A stretch of 64,000 bases of DNA, taken from NCBI RefSeq assembly GCF_000482785.1, contig NZ_AXWS01000019.1, positions 43,305 through 107,304 of the forward strand, written 5' to 3'. Source of the stretch: Derxia gummosa DSM 723 (GTDB lineage: Bacteria; Pseudomonadota; Gammaproteobacteria; Burkholderiales; Burkholderiaceae_E). This document shows positions 8,103-20,756 of this stretch, one piece after another; within the stretch, counting starts at the first letter, position 1; each line of letters begins with the position of its first letter. The position numbers were made by a program, and so were the translations under genes. Under the pieces are notes generated by a model. The model was not told the origin of the DNA, did no database searches, and worked only from the letters and a program-made list of their open reading frames with translations.

Positions 8103-10529
8103 ATGTGGTTTGACGACGCCTACTGGCGAGCCGCCGCGACTGCCGCGCTCGCCGCCGCCGAGGACTTCGACTGGGTGCTCACGCCCGCCGAATTCCACGG
8201 CCTGCATCCGCGCTTCCGGCCGGTGGAGTACTCCGAGATCGCGCTGCCCGGCCGCGTGGCCTTCCTCTGCCACAAGGACGGCGCGGCCCGGCTCGCGCCC
8301 GCCTGGCGCCTCACCGAGCCCGAGCATTACCGCTTCGCCAACGAGGTGTTCGTGCTCGGCAGCATCGAGCCGGCCGCGACCCCGCCCGACGCCGCCATCC
8401 AGCGCCATCTCGGCAGCTGGTTCGAGCGCTGCCGCGCGCTGGCCGCGCCGGTCGAGCGCCTGCGCGGCGAGGCAAGGCGCGCCCTCATCGTCGGCGCCTC
8501 GGGCATGGGCAACGTGGGCGACGACCTGATCGCGGCCGAACTGCGCGCCCGCCTGCTCGACGACGGCCTGTTCGACGTGGTCGACACCTCCAGCTTCGAG
8601 GTCGCGCCGGCGCGTCTGGCTCAGGTCGACGCGGTCCTCGTCGGCGGCGGCGGCCTGCTCTACGTGTCGCAGGCCGGCGAGGCCGACTACCAGAACCTCG
8701 CCAACTACCTGCGCTTCGTGTTCTGGTGCGAGCGCGCCGGCGCGGCCTGCCATCTCGTCGCCCTCGGCGACCAGGACTACGCCCGGTTGCTGGAGCAGGA
8801 CGACCTGTCGCGCCGCTTCGCCACCGAGGCGCTGCGCCGCGCCACTTCCGTCACCGTGCGCGACCAGGAAAGCGCCCAGCTCGTGCGCCGGCTGTCGCTG
8901 CGCACGGCGGCCGTCGGCGCCGATCCGGTCTGGGCGCTCGCGCACAACCCGGCCGCCGAGGCGCCGCTGGCGCCCGACGCGACGCTGGCGCCGCTGTTCA
9001 TCGGCGAGTTCGGCCGCTTCCCGGCCTTCGCCGCCTGGCTCGCGACCGAGGAGGCCGTGGCCTGGCTCAAGGAATGCGAAGGCGCGGTCGCGCCACCGGC
9101 GGTCGCCGTCATGTCGCGCGATGACGAGCGCCATGTGCGCGCGCTGGTCGCGTGGTTTGCGGCGCGCGGCATCACCTTGCCTGTCATCGACCTGCGCGGC
9201 CGCGCGCCGGCCGAGATCGTCGCGGTGTTCCGCCAGCACGAGCCGGTGCTGACCACGCGCTTCCACGGCGCGGTGCTGGCGCTGGCCGCCGGCCGCGCGC
9301 CCATCGTGTTCGACCGCCGCCACGGCAAGAAGGAGCGGCTGCTGCGCTCGACCTTCCCGGCGCTCGCCGGGCAGCTCATCGAGCCGCGCGACCGCAACGA
9401 TCATCTTGCGGCGCTTGTCGCTCGCGCGCGCGCCGGCACGCTCGCGCGGCCCGAGCGCGCCGATGTGCTCGCGCATGCGCGCACCACCCACAGCCACGCC
9501 AGGCCGTTGCGTGACGCGGTGCGCAAGCAGGCGCCCGGCCGCAAGTCGGGCCAGGTGCATCCCGAGGCACTGCTCGACGACAGCGGCGCGATCCGCCTGT
9601 GCTGGGCGCGGTCATGGGAGGAGAGCGGCGGCTACGCCAACTTCGGCGATGCGCTGAGCGCCTTCATCGTCGCCAACCTCGCGGGCAAGCCGGTGCGCCA
9701 CACCGATTTCGGCGCCGACCTGCCCAAGCTCGTGGGCATCGGCTCGATCGGCCATGCGATCCGCAACGGCCAGGCCGTCATCTGGGGCACGGGCTGCTAC
9801 CGGCCCGACCTCATGACGCACAACGTGCCGCACACGCGCTACGACGTGCGCGCCACGCGCGGCCCGATCTCGCAGCGCTGCCTCGGCCTCGTGGGCGTGG
9901 ACGCGCCGGGGGTGTTCGGCGAGCCGGGCTGGCTGCTGCCGTCGATGTTCGACGAGCCGGTGGAAAAGAAGTACGAGCTGGGCGTCATCACGCACATCGG
10001 CGATCTGCGCGAGCCCCATCCGAACGCCCAGCCGAAGGAGGAGTGGGTGTGCTTCGACCTGCCCGACGCGCTGCGCGGCCAGGTGGCGATCATCAGCACC
10101 TGGCACGAGGCCGGGCTGGAGGGGCTGCTCGACAAGCTGCGGCTCATCCTGTCGTGCAAGCGGATCGCCTCGCGCAGCTTCCACGGCATCGTCATCGCCG
10201 AGGCCTTCGGCATTCCGTGCATTCCGCTGTGCGCCAAGCCGGGCGTGCCGGTCGGTGCCTTCCCGGCCGACGCGGTGCCCACCACGCTGCTCGACCGCCG
10301 CACGCTGGAGTTCTTCCAGTCGGGCTCGACGCGCAAGCACAACTTCTACGGCCAGCGCCGCACCTCGGCCACCGACTGGGAGGCGCTGATCGCCGCGATC
10401 GACCGCGTGTGGTCGCCGCTCGACTACGACGTCCAGCCGCTGGTCGAGGCCTTTCCCTTCGAGCCCGTCGTCGATCCGCTGTCGTCGCGCGTGCCGCTCC
10501 AGCGCGATCTCGCCACGCTGGGTTTCTGA
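8103..10529 (+). CDS. Tandem polysaccharide pyruvyl transferase-domain protein
   Basis: The 808-residue protein has two copies of the pyruvyl transferase-type fold. The first spans about 125-430, with GNVGDD (136), GGGGLLY (181) and TTRFHGAVLALAAGRAP (384), a version close to the CsaB/AmsJ type. The second spans about 490-770, with ANFGDALSAF (512), IGSIGH (546), WGTG (561), TRGP (585) and SRSFHGIVIAEAFGIP (690), closer to the modules of the two upstream genes. The N-terminal 120 residues contain several Trp and Phe and match nothing I recognise. The start ATG lies 15 bases after the previous stop with only a weak ribosome site (GAAAGA), suggesting translational coupling. Two differing domains in one chain imply two reactions or an inactive partner domain. 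Confidence 0.75.
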   Translation: MWFDDAYWRAAATAALAAAEDFDWVLTPAEFHGLHPRFRPVEYSEIALPGRVAFLCHKDGAARLAPAWRLTEPEHYRFANEVFVLGSIEPAATPPDAAIQRHLGSWFERCRALAAPVERLRGEARRALIVGASGMGNVGDDLIAAELRARLLDDGLFDVVDTSSFEVAPARLAQVDAVLVGGGGLLYVSQAGEADYQNLANYLRFVFWCERAGAACHLVALGDQDYARLLEQDDLSRRFATEALRRATSVTVRDQESAQLVRRLSLRTAAVGADPVWALAHNPAAEAPLAPDATLAPLFIGEFGRFPAFAAWLATEEAVAWLKECEGAVAPPAVAVMSRDDERHVRALVAWFAARGITLPVIDLRGRAPAEIVAVFRQHEPVLTTRFHGAVLALAAGRAPIVFDRRHGKKERLLRSTFPALAGQLIEPRDRNDHLAALVARARAGTLARPERADVLAHARTTHSHARPLRDAVRKQAPGRKSGQVHPEALLDDSGAIRLCWARSWEESGGYANFGDALSAFIVANLAGKPVRHTDFGADLPKLVGIGSIGHAIRNGQAVIWGTGCYRPDLMTHNVPHTRYDVRATRGPISQRCLGLVGVDAPGVFGEPGWLLPSMFDEPVEKKYELGVITHIGDLREPHPNAQPKEEWVCFDLPDALRGQVAIISTWHEAGLEGLLDKLRLILSCKRIASRSFHGIVIAEAFGIPCIPLCAKPGVPVGAFPADAVPTTLLDRRTLEFFQSGSTRKHNFYGQRRTSATDWEALIAAIDRVWSPLDYDVQPLVEAFPFEPVVDPLSSRVPLQRDLATLGF

Positions 10530-10539
10530 ACCTCATCGC

Positions 10540-11883
10540 ATGCAAGCCAATTCGTCCGCGCCGCTCGTCGTACTCGACGGCATGAATCTCAGCCTGGAGA
10601 AGGGCACCGGCATCGCGACCTATTCGCGCAACCTCAGCCTCGCGCTCGGCCAGCTCGGCTACCGCGTCGGCGTGCTCTACGGCCAGTGGTCGCCCGACCA
10701 GGGCGACCCGATGCTGCGCGAGGCGATGTTCTTCGACTCGCGCCCGCCGGCCCAGAGCTGGCTCAAGCGCCAGCAGGGCACCTTGATCGACGTGGCGCGC
10801 ACCACCCTCGGCGGCGGCTTCCGCGCGGTGGAGGTGCCGGTCACGGGGCGCGTCATCCGCGACAGCCACCGCGCCCGGCTGCCGCATTTCGACACCCTCT
10901 ACAACTCGCGCGCGCTGTTCCTGCGCGCCCACCGCGTGTTCAACCAGACGCGCCGCATCAGCGAGGTGCGTCTGCCCGAGACGCCGGCCGTGATGCACTG
11001 GACCTATCCGATTCCGCTGCGGGTGCCGGGCGCGCTCAACCTCTACACGCTGCACGACCTGATCCCGCTGCGCCTGCCCTACACCACGCTCGACAACAAG
11101 CGGCGCTATCTGCGCCTGCTGCGGCGGCTGGTCGAGGCGGGCGACAAGCTCGTGACCGTGAGCGAATGCTCGCGGCGCGACATCATCGACATCCTCGGCG
11201 TGCCCGAGAGCAGCGTCATCAACACCTACCAGGCCGTCGACATGCCGCCGCGCCTGCGCGACAAGCCCGACGAGCAGGTGCGCAAGGAGCTGCGCGGCCT
11301 GTTCAACCTGGAGGCCAAGGGCTATTTCCTGTTCTTCGGCGCGATCGAGCCCAAGAAGAACGTGGCCCGGCTGGTCGAGGCCTATCTCGCCTCGGGCGTG
11401 CGCACGCCGCTGATCGTCGTCGGCAACCTCGCGTGGAAGTCCGACGACGAGATGCGCCTGCTCAAGGCCCACCTCGCGGCGAGCGAGGGGCACGAGGACG
11501 GCGCGCGCATCCGCCATATCGACTACGTGCCGTTCTCGGTGCTGGTGTCGCTCATCCGCGGCGCCAAGGCCACGCTGTTCCCGTCGCTGTACGAGGGCTT
11601 CGGGCTGCCGGTGCTGGAGTCGATGCTGCTCGGCACGCCGGTCATGTCGTCCAACACCAGTTCGCTGCCCGAGGTGGCGGGCGAGGCGGCGCTGCTGGTC
11701 GATCCCTACGACAGCCAGGCCATCACCCAGGGCATCGAGCGGCTCGACGGCGACAGCGCGCTGCGGCGCCGGCTGTCGCTCGCGGGCAAGGCGCGCGCCG
11801 CCCGCTTCGATGGCGATGCCTACCGCCACGCGCTCGCCCGGCTCTATACCGACCTCGGCGTGGCGCCGCCGGTCGCCGCCTGA
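10540..11883 (+). CDS. GT4-family glycosyltransferase, capsule locus
   Basis: The 447-residue protein has the two-Rossmann GT-B layout. The N-terminal half starts VVLDGMNLS and has [11 protein letters not shown] at residues 21-31, a glycine-rich acceptor-side loop. The C-terminal half has [10 protein letters not shown] near residue 270 and [22 protein letters not shown] near 346, whose EGFGLPxxE is the conserved nucleotide-sugar-binding motif of retaining GT4 enzymes. It is expected to add a sugar to the growing capsule repeat on the cytoplasmic side. It lies 10 bases after the previous stop and 8 bases before a second GT4 gene, so both are part of the same transcription unit. Sugar specificity is not predictable. 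Confidence 0.9.
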   Translation: MQANSSAPLVVLDGMNLSLEKGTGIATYSRNLSLALGQLGYRVGVLYGQWSPDQGDPMLREAMFFDSRPPAQSWLKRQQGTLIDVARTTLGGGFRAVEVPVTGRVIRDSHRARLPHFDTLYNSRALFLRAHRVFNQTRRISEVRLPETPAVMHWTYPIPLRVPGALNLYTLHDLIPLRLPYTTLDNKRRYLRLLRRLVEAGDKLVTVSECSRRDIIDILGVPESSVINTYQAVDMPPRLRDKPDEQVRKELRGLFNLEAKGYFLFFGAIEPKKNVARLVEAYLASGVRTPLIVVGNLAWKSDDEMRLLKAHLAASEGHEDGARIRHIDYVPFSVLVSLIRGAKATLFPSLYEGFGLPVLESMLLGTPVMSSNTSSLPEVAGEAALLVDPYDSQAITQGIERLDGDSALRRRLSLAGKARAARFDGDAYRHALARLYTDLGVAPPVAA

Positions 11884-11891
11884 TCCGCCGC

Positions 11892-13100
11892 ATGCCGCCC
11901 GCGCAACTGCTCTGCGACGTGACGCGCCTGTTCCGCCGGCGCGCCGACGGCATCGGCCTGACCGGCATCGATCGCGTCAACCTCGCCTACGCGAACTGGG
12001 TGCTCGCGCGCGGCGGCCAGCTCTGCGTCTGGCGCGACTCGGTGTTCGCGCCGCTGTCGGCGCGTGACCTCAATGCCTTCACCCACGGCTTCCTGGCCGA
12101 GGCGGCGGCCGAGACCGCCGGCGTGCGGCGCGTGCCGGCCTTCGGCCTGCTCGGCCGCGCGGCCGGCGGCCTCGGCCGGCGCGTGGGCGCGATCGGCCGG
12201 CGCCTGGTGCCGGGCCGAGCGGTGGAGGGCGGCTGGCTGTTCAACGTCTCGCACATGTGGCTCGACCAGGCGGCGGCCTGGGCGGCCGCGCGCGCCCAGG
12301 GGCTGCGCGTGGCGACGATGATCCATGACCTCATCCCCATCGACTTCCCGGAGTACGGGCGCCCGGGCGAGGCCGAGCGGCACCGGCGCCGGATGCTCGG
12401 CGCGCTGAAGCATTCGCAGGCGCTGATCGGCAACTCGGCCGCGACGCTCGACGATGTGCGGCGCTTCGCGGCGCGGCTGCAACTGCCGGTGCCCGCCGCC
12501 GTCGCGGCGCCGCTCGGCCATGCGCGTCTGCCGGCGCTGCCGCCGCCGCGCTCGATGCCTTCGGGCCGGCCGCACTTCCTGATGCTCGGCACGATCGAGC
12601 CGCGCAAGAACCATCTGCTGCTGCTCAATCTCTGGCGCGAGCTGGTGCGCGATCTCGGCGAGGCCGCGCCCGGTCTGGTCATCGTCGGCCGGCGCGGCTG
12701 GGAGTGCGAGCAGGTGCTCGACATGCTCGACCGCTGCGAGGCGCTGCGCGGCCATGTGCTGGAGCGCAACGACGCCGACGACGGCGAGGCGCTCGGCTGG
12801 CTGGCCGGCGCGCGGGCGCTGCTGCTGCCGTCCTTCGCCGAGGGTTTCGGACTGCCGGTGCAGGAGGCGCTGGCGCTCGGCGTGCCCGTGATCGCCTCGC
12901 CGCTGCCGGTGTTTCGTGAAATCGCCGGCGACATCCCGGACTATTTCGGCCCGCTCGACGGCACGGGCTGGCGCGCGGCGATCCTCGACTACGCCGCGCC
13001 CTTCTCGGCCACGCGCGCGGCCCAGCTCGAGCGCCTGACCGGCTATCGCCCGTTCTCGTGGGACGGGCATTTCCGCGAGGTGCAGACGCTGGTCGACTAG
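11892..13100 (+). CDS. GT4-family glycosyltransferase, capsule locus
   Basis: The 402-residue protein has GT4 motifs MLGTIEPRKNH near residue 230 and LLPSFAEGFGLPVQEALALGVP near 310. The N-terminal part contains GLTGIDRVNLAYANW and MIHDLIPIDFPEY, features common in GT4 enzymes of capsule and O-antigen loci. The frame extends far upstream, but the ATG eight bases after the preceding stop is the first plausible start and gives a normal family length. It is about 45 residues shorter than its neighbour and only distantly similar to it, so the two probably add different sugars. A 64-base gap with a small GC-rich palindrome separates it from the next gene. Confidence 0.88.
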   Translation: MPPAQLLCDVTRLFRRRADGIGLTGIDRVNLAYANWVLARGGQLCVWRDSVFAPLSARDLNAFTHGFLAEAAAETAGVRRVPAFGLLGRAAGGLGRRVGAIGRRLVPGRAVEGGWLFNVSHMWLDQAAAWAAARAQGLRVATMIHDLIPIDFPEYGRPGEAERHRRRMLGALKHSQALIGNSAATLDDVRRFAARLQLPVPAAVAAPLGHARLPALPPPRSMPSGRPHFLMLGTIEPRKNHLLLLNLWRELVRDLGEAAPGLVIVGRRGWECEQVLDMLDRCEALRGHVLERNDADDGEALGWLAGARALLLPSFAEGFGLPVQEALALGVPVIASPLPVFREIAGDIPDYFGPLDGTGWRAAILDYAAPFSATRAAQLERLTGYRPFSWDGHFREVQTLVD

Positions 13101-13164
13101 ACCGGCCGAGCCCAGTTCCGCCGCGCGCCCGCGGGCCGCGCCCCGATACCCAGTTCCCATCGCC

Positions 13165-15233
13165 ATGACGTTCTTCCGCCTCCTGCCCGATCGCGCCCCC
13201 TCCGCCCGCCGCCCGATGGCTTCCGTCGTCCGGCTTCCGGCACGACAGCTCGTGCTGGCCATGACGCTGACCGCGCTGCTGCCCGTCACGGGCTGCGGCG
13301 GCGGTGGTGGTGGCGGCACCGCCGCCGCCACGCCGGCCACGCCCCAGGGCCAGGGCATCGTGAGCTTCGATCAGGCCCGGCCGCGCGCCGCCTTCGCCAG
13401 CGGTTCGACCGGGTTCACGCTGTCGCGTGCACTGCTCGATGGCGAGCGACTGGTCTGCAACCTGCCCGACGCCGCCAGCGTGGCGTGCGGCGCCAGCGGC
13501 CAGCGCGGTCAGCTCGCCTACACCGGCCTCGCTGTCGGCAGCCATCGCATGACGGTCGAGCTGCGCGACACGGCCGGCAAGCTCGTCGACAACGCCAGCG
13601 CCACGCTCGAACTGCGCCGGCCCGAGGTGGTCGTGTACTCGGCCACGCCCGGCGGCATCGCGGCCGCGCTGGCCGCGGCGCGCGCCGGGCGCGAAGTGCT
13701 GCTGATCGAGCCGACCGCCCATGTGGGCGGGATGATGAGCGGCGGCCTGACCAAGACCGACATCGGCGACAACGGCTATGACGTGATCGGCGGCATCGCG
13801 CGCGAGTTTCTCGATGCGACGCTCGCGGCCGAGCGCGCTCGCGGTCGCTGCACCTCGGCTCGCCCCTGCGACTCGATCTCCGATTTCGAGCCCCAGGTGG
13901 CCGAGCAGGTGTTCGACCGGCTGCTCGCCGCCGAGACGAAGCTCGTGGTCGAGCGCTCGGCGCGCTTCACCGGCGCGACGCGCAACGGCACGGCGATCAC
14001 CGGCATCGCCACCACGCGCGGCAGCGTGGGCGGCGCGATCTTCATCGACGCGAGCTACGAGGGCGATCTCATGGCTGGCGCCGGCGCCAGTCATGCGATC
14101 GGCCGCGAGGCGCGGGTGATGGCCGCCAGCGGCGACAGCGAGGCCCTCGCCTTGCAGGAAGACACCGCTGGCTTCATCAAGGTGGCGCGCCCGCTCGGCC
14201 GCATGATCGATCCCTATGCAGTGGCCGGAGATGCCGCCAGCGGCCTGCTTGCCTACGTCGAGCCGAAGCCGGCGACGGCGCCCGTCGCGGGTGATGGTGA
14301 CGGCCATGTCATGGCCTACGGCTACCGCCTCTGCGTCACCGACGATCCGAACGACCGCGTGCCCTTCACCCGGCCCGAGGGCTATGACGCCGCGATGTTC
14401 GAGCCGGCCGTGCGTCAGGCGCTCGGGCTGATCGCCGACGGCGTCGATCCGGCGGCGCAGTACTTCCGCCCCTATCGCACCGTGCCGTCGGCGACCGACG
14501 GCTACTACAAGTACGACCTCAACGGCGGCACGACCTATTCCATCGACATGACCGCGCCCGGCCTCAACCAGTCCTGGACCACCACCGACGAGGCCGGCCG
14601 CGAGCGCATCCGCGCCGCCTACAAGGTCTGGACCGCCGGCCTGCTCTGGACCTGGCAGACCGATACCCGCCTCGGTGCGCTGAACGCCAAGGTCGCGCGC
14701 TTCGGCCTGTGCGCCGACGAGTTCACCGACAACGGCAACTGGCCCTACCAGCTCTATGTGCGCGAATCGCGCCGGCTGCGCGGCGAGTACGTGCTGAACG
14801 AGAACGACGTGCGCCAGAACGGCCGGCGCCCGGCCGTGAGCGACGTGGTCGGCATGGGCGCCTATCCCTTCGACTCGCACAACGTGCGCTACGTGGCGCG
14901 GGCGCTGCTCGTGCCCGACCGCAGCCGTCGCGCCGACACGATCACGATCGACGGCTACCAGTCGGAGACGCTCCCCAACGGGCCTTACCCGATCGGCTGG
15001 CGCTCGCTGCTGCCCAGGGCGTCGGAAGTGACCAACCTGCTCGTGGTGAGCACGCCCTCGGTGTCGCGTCAGGCCTTCCTGTCGGTGCGCATCGAGCCGA
15101 CCTACATGATCCTCGGGCAGTCGGCCGGCATCGGCGCGGCCGAGACGCTGCGCGCCGGCACGACGCTGCATGCGCTGCCCTACGCCACGCTCAGGCCGCT
15201 GCTGGTCGCGGCCGGCCAGCGCCTGTCGTGGCG

Positions 15234-15237
<4 letters not shown>
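13165..15237 (+). CDS. Predicted lipoprotein FAD-dependent oxidoreductase in capsule locus
   Basis: The 690-residue protein has a hydrophobic N-terminus ending in a lipobox, LLPVTGC, with Cys44 followed by seven glycines; translation may instead begin at ATG 13216 (Met18), which would give a signal of more typical length. Residues about 60-150 are beta-rich and Ig-like in character. From about 154 a dinucleotide-binding fold begins (VVVYSATPGGIAAALAAA, then LLIEPTAHVGGMMSGGL), which is the FAD-dependent oxidoreductase family of PF12831. The distal part has FDSHNVRYV and QAFLSVRIEPTYMILGQSAG. Members of this family are often labelled xanthan lyase-like without proof. An exported, membrane-anchored flavoprotein inside a capsule locus is unusual; its substrate is unknown. 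Confidence 0.75.
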
Positions 15238-17420
<2,183 letters not shown>

Positions 17421-17427
17421 CCATCAT

Positions 17428-17459
17428 GGGGCGCCGTCTTCGCGTTCGCGGAGCGCCCC
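17428..17459. terminator. Possible bidirectional terminator between kpsC and kpsS
   Basis: GGGGCGC at 17428-17434 pairs with GCGCCCC at 17453-17459 around an 18-base loop, in the 54-base gap where the convergent genes end. There is no T-run on either side, so intrinsic termination is uncertain. Confidence 0.35.
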
Positions 17460-17474
17460 GTGCCTCGACAGTTG

Positions 17475-18824
17475 TCAGTGCGATTCGGTCTGCGGCAGCA
17501 CGAGCTGCTGATGCGTGTTGAAGGCAGGGCGGATCGGCATCGGTGCTTCCGCCGTGTCGGGAAGGTCACGCGGCACCGGCTGCGACTCCGGGGTAAGCCA
17601 GCAATCGGGCGCGAAGCTCAAGGGCATGCCGCTGCGCAGCCGCTGGCGCAGTGCCTCGATGATCATGGCCCGACCGTCGCGGCGATAGAAGCTGCCGTTG
17701 ATCTGGCTGCGTTGCGCGACGACATTGCGGAACGCGCGGTAGGTGCTGAGACGCGGCGGCTCGGGCGCGCGCCAGAACTCGTCCAGCGGCTGCTGGCTCG
17801 CGAGGCCCGGACCGTTGTAGATCGACTGGCCGAGCGCGATCAGCGGAATCAGTCGGTGCAGGGCCGAGATGCCGGCGGTCGAATTGATGGTGACCGCCGC
17901 GCGGGTCCGGCTCAGCAGTGCCGGAAGGCTGCCGCCGTTCAGGAAGTACACCCGCTCCGAGATGCCGTGCTCGCGGGCGAGCTTATGTACCAGGCGGCGA
18001 TAGTTGTTGCCGCTCGCATCAAGCGGGTGATTCTTGACGACGAGGAAGCCGTCCTTCGGCGCGTGGCGGGCGAACGACGGCACGATCTCCTCGATGAACT
18101 GGTACATGTCGCGGAAGCGCGAATGCATGCGCACCTGCGCATCCGAATCGATCTGGAGCAGCGCGAGGAACATCGAGCCTTCGCGATCGAGCAGCGACTT
18201 CTGCAGGCGATTCGCCGCATGGCGCCGCACCGGCGAACTGAGCAGGCGCATCGTCCAGCGCAGCCCCTCGGAGACGCTGTTCTCGCGATGCGTGATGGCG
18301 GTGCCGAGCAGGCCGCGCCCCAGTTCGACCACGCCGTAATGCGAGAAGGCATACGCGCCGAGCCGGAAGGCCGTGGCGCCCACCGGACGGCTCGGCGCCG
18401 GGCGGCGGCGTGCTTCGGGCACCTGGTGGATCGCGGCGACCAGCTCATTGAGCGGCGAATGACCATTGACGCCGTTGCGTTCGAGCGTGACCCAGTCGGG
18501 CCGCAGATAACCTTCCTCGAACACGTGGATGCGAACCGAGGGTGCAAAGTCGCGCAGCCAGTCGAGGCTGGTTCGGTGGATCGGTCGGCAGTCACCGAAC
18601 AGCACCACATCCGTCACGGAACGCTCGGCGACGATCGCCGCCAGCCGCTGCTGCCATTCGGCCAAGTTCCCGTCGAAGCGCTCGCACTTGCCGCGCGCGT
18701 CGAGGGCGTCACCACTGTTGAACGCCACACGATGCACGTGCCCGTACTGACGCAGCATCACCGCCAGCTCGCGGAAGAAAGGCCCGACCGGACCCTGCAG
18801 CAGTAGGTAGCTTTGCTTGTTCAT
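17475..18824 (-). CDS. kpsS: Capsule polysaccharide export and Kdo-linker protein KpsS (LipB)
   Basis: From the ATG at 18824 the product is 449 residues; an in-frame GTG at 18839 would add five. Motifs typical of KpsS are present: LLLQGPVGPFFRELA at the start, VVLFGDCRPIH, EEGYLRPDWVTLERNGVNG, VVKNHPLD and NSTAGISALH. KpsS adds the first beta-Kdo to phosphatidylglycerol, which KpsC then extends. The gene faces kpsC across a short gap instead of following it in the same operon, so the two linker enzymes are expressed from different promoters. The kpsS promoter must lie in the 337-base gap upstream. GC content looks somewhat lower than in the flanking glycosyltransferase genes. Confidence 0.9.
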   Translation of the reverse strand: MNKQSYLLLQGPVGPFFRELAVMLRQYGHVHRVAFNSGDALDARGKCERFDGNLAEWQQRLAAIVAERSVTDVVLFGDCRPIHRTSLDWLRDFAPSVRIHVFEEGYLRPDWVTLERNGVNGHSPLNELVAAIHQVPEARRRPAPSRPVGATAFRLGAYAFSHYGVVELGRGLLGTAITHRENSVSEGLRWTMRLLSSPVRRHAANRLQKSLLDREGSMFLALLQIDSDAQVRMHSRFRDMYQFIEEIVPSFARHAPKDGFLVVKNHPLDASGNNYRRLVHKLAREHGISERVYFLNGGSLPALLSRTRAAVTINSTAGISALHRLIPLIALGQSIYNGPGLASQQPLDEFWRAPEPPRLSTYRAFRNVVAQRSQINGSFYRRDGRAMIIEALRQRLRSGMPLSFAPDCWLTPESQPVPRDLPDTAEAPMPIRPAFNTHQQLVLPQTESH

Positions 18825-18839
18825 TGTTGGCGCCGACAC

Positions 18840-19176
18840 CGGGTCAGCCTGCGACCATCATGACTGTGAGGACTTGCATGTTGGGCTATTGCGTTGCTGC
18901 CGCGCCATGTGACCGCGATGTCCAACTTGCGCTGTGGATGGCGACGCTACTTTCGGTGAGTTTTCGCCAGATACCGTAACGCGTTTCAAGTTGTTGTGGG
19001 CAACAAGTGTTGCCGGCTCCCGCGCGGCTTGAATCGTTCGAGATTGCAAGCATTGCTGCGACGCAAAACATCGAGTAAGCGGCGCGAACCTGAACTTTTT
19101 TGAGGATTGAGAAGCCGCGCCTTCCGGGCAGGAAGGGGGCTTCCTGCCAGTCGGCTGGTCTGGCGCGGCTTGAAGG
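18840..19176. other. Intergenic region upstream of kpsS and downstream of murA
   Basis: No convincing gene is seen in these 337 bases. The region is less GC-rich than its surroundings and should carry the kpsS promoter on the minus strand, though I cannot fix its -10 and -35. It contains an inverted repeat, TTGTTG (18991-18996) and CAACAA (19001-19006), and the large murA-side hairpin at 19112-19171. Confidence 0.6.
19112..19171 (-). terminator. Nested hairpin downstream of murA, probable terminator or processing structure
   Basis: An outer stem pairs AAGCCGCGCC (19112-19121) with GGCGCGGCTT (19162-19171). An inner perfect 9-bp stem pairs GGCAGGAAG (19127-19135) with CTTCCTGCC (19140-19148) around a GGGG loop. 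It begins six bases past the murA stop. No T-run follows on the minus strand, so termination may be Rho-assisted, or the element may stabilise the 3' end of the mla-murA message. Confidence 0.55.
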
Positions 19177-20466
<1,290 letters not shown>

Positions 20467-20724
20467 TTACTTGCCGGCCTCTTGCTCGGCGGGCGTGAGC
20501 GTCTTGAGGCCGAGGGCGTGGATGGCTTCGCGCATGCCGTCGCCGATGGCCTTGTAGACGAGTTGGTGGCGCTGGACGCGGCTCTTGCCCTCGAATTCGG
20601 GCGAGACGACGACCGCATCGAAATGCGCGCCGTCATCGCCGAACACCTGGATCGAGCTGCAGTTCAGGCCCTTGGTGATCATTTCCTGGATGGCTTCCTT
20701 GGTCATCATCTGGGCGGTACTCAT
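20467..20724 (-). CDS. ibaG: BolA-family protein IbaG (YrbA)
   Basis: The 85-residue protein starts at the ATG at 20724, which has a good AGGAG site nine bases upstream. It has the BolA fold signature, including HFDAVVVSPEFEGKSRVQRHQLVYKAIG, with the conserved His in RHQLVY, and no cysteine-rich insert. IbaG/BolA proteins bind monothiol glutaredoxins and iron-sulfur clusters. A location between mla genes and murA is conserved in proteobacteria and supports the IbaG rather than BolA label. A CGFS glutaredoxin, the usual partner type, is encoded in this window at 51332-51655. Confidence 0.9.
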   Translation of the reverse strand: MSTAQMMTKEAIQEMITKGLNCSSIQVFGDDGAHFDAVVVSPEFEGKSRVQRHQLVYKAIGDGMREAIHALGLKTLTPAEQEAGK

Positions 20725-20756
20725 GGCGGGTGCTCCTGGGTGAGGGATGGGAAAGG

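Noticed and set aside
6669..9560. Open frame of 963 codons on the minus strand under the pyruvyl-transferase array
   Set aside because: Its translation is an Arg/Ala/Gly/Asp-rich mix, typical of a shadow frame, and it runs across two well-supported plus-strand genes.
17460..18806. Plus-strand open frame of 448 codons opposite kpsS
   Set aside because: The minus strand encodes a clear KpsS; the plus frame is Arg/His/Ala-rich without motifs.
18858..19071. Short minus-strand frames upstream of kpsS
   Set aside because: No ribosome site, no conserved features, and they overlap each other in two frames; the gap is better read as regulatory DNA.
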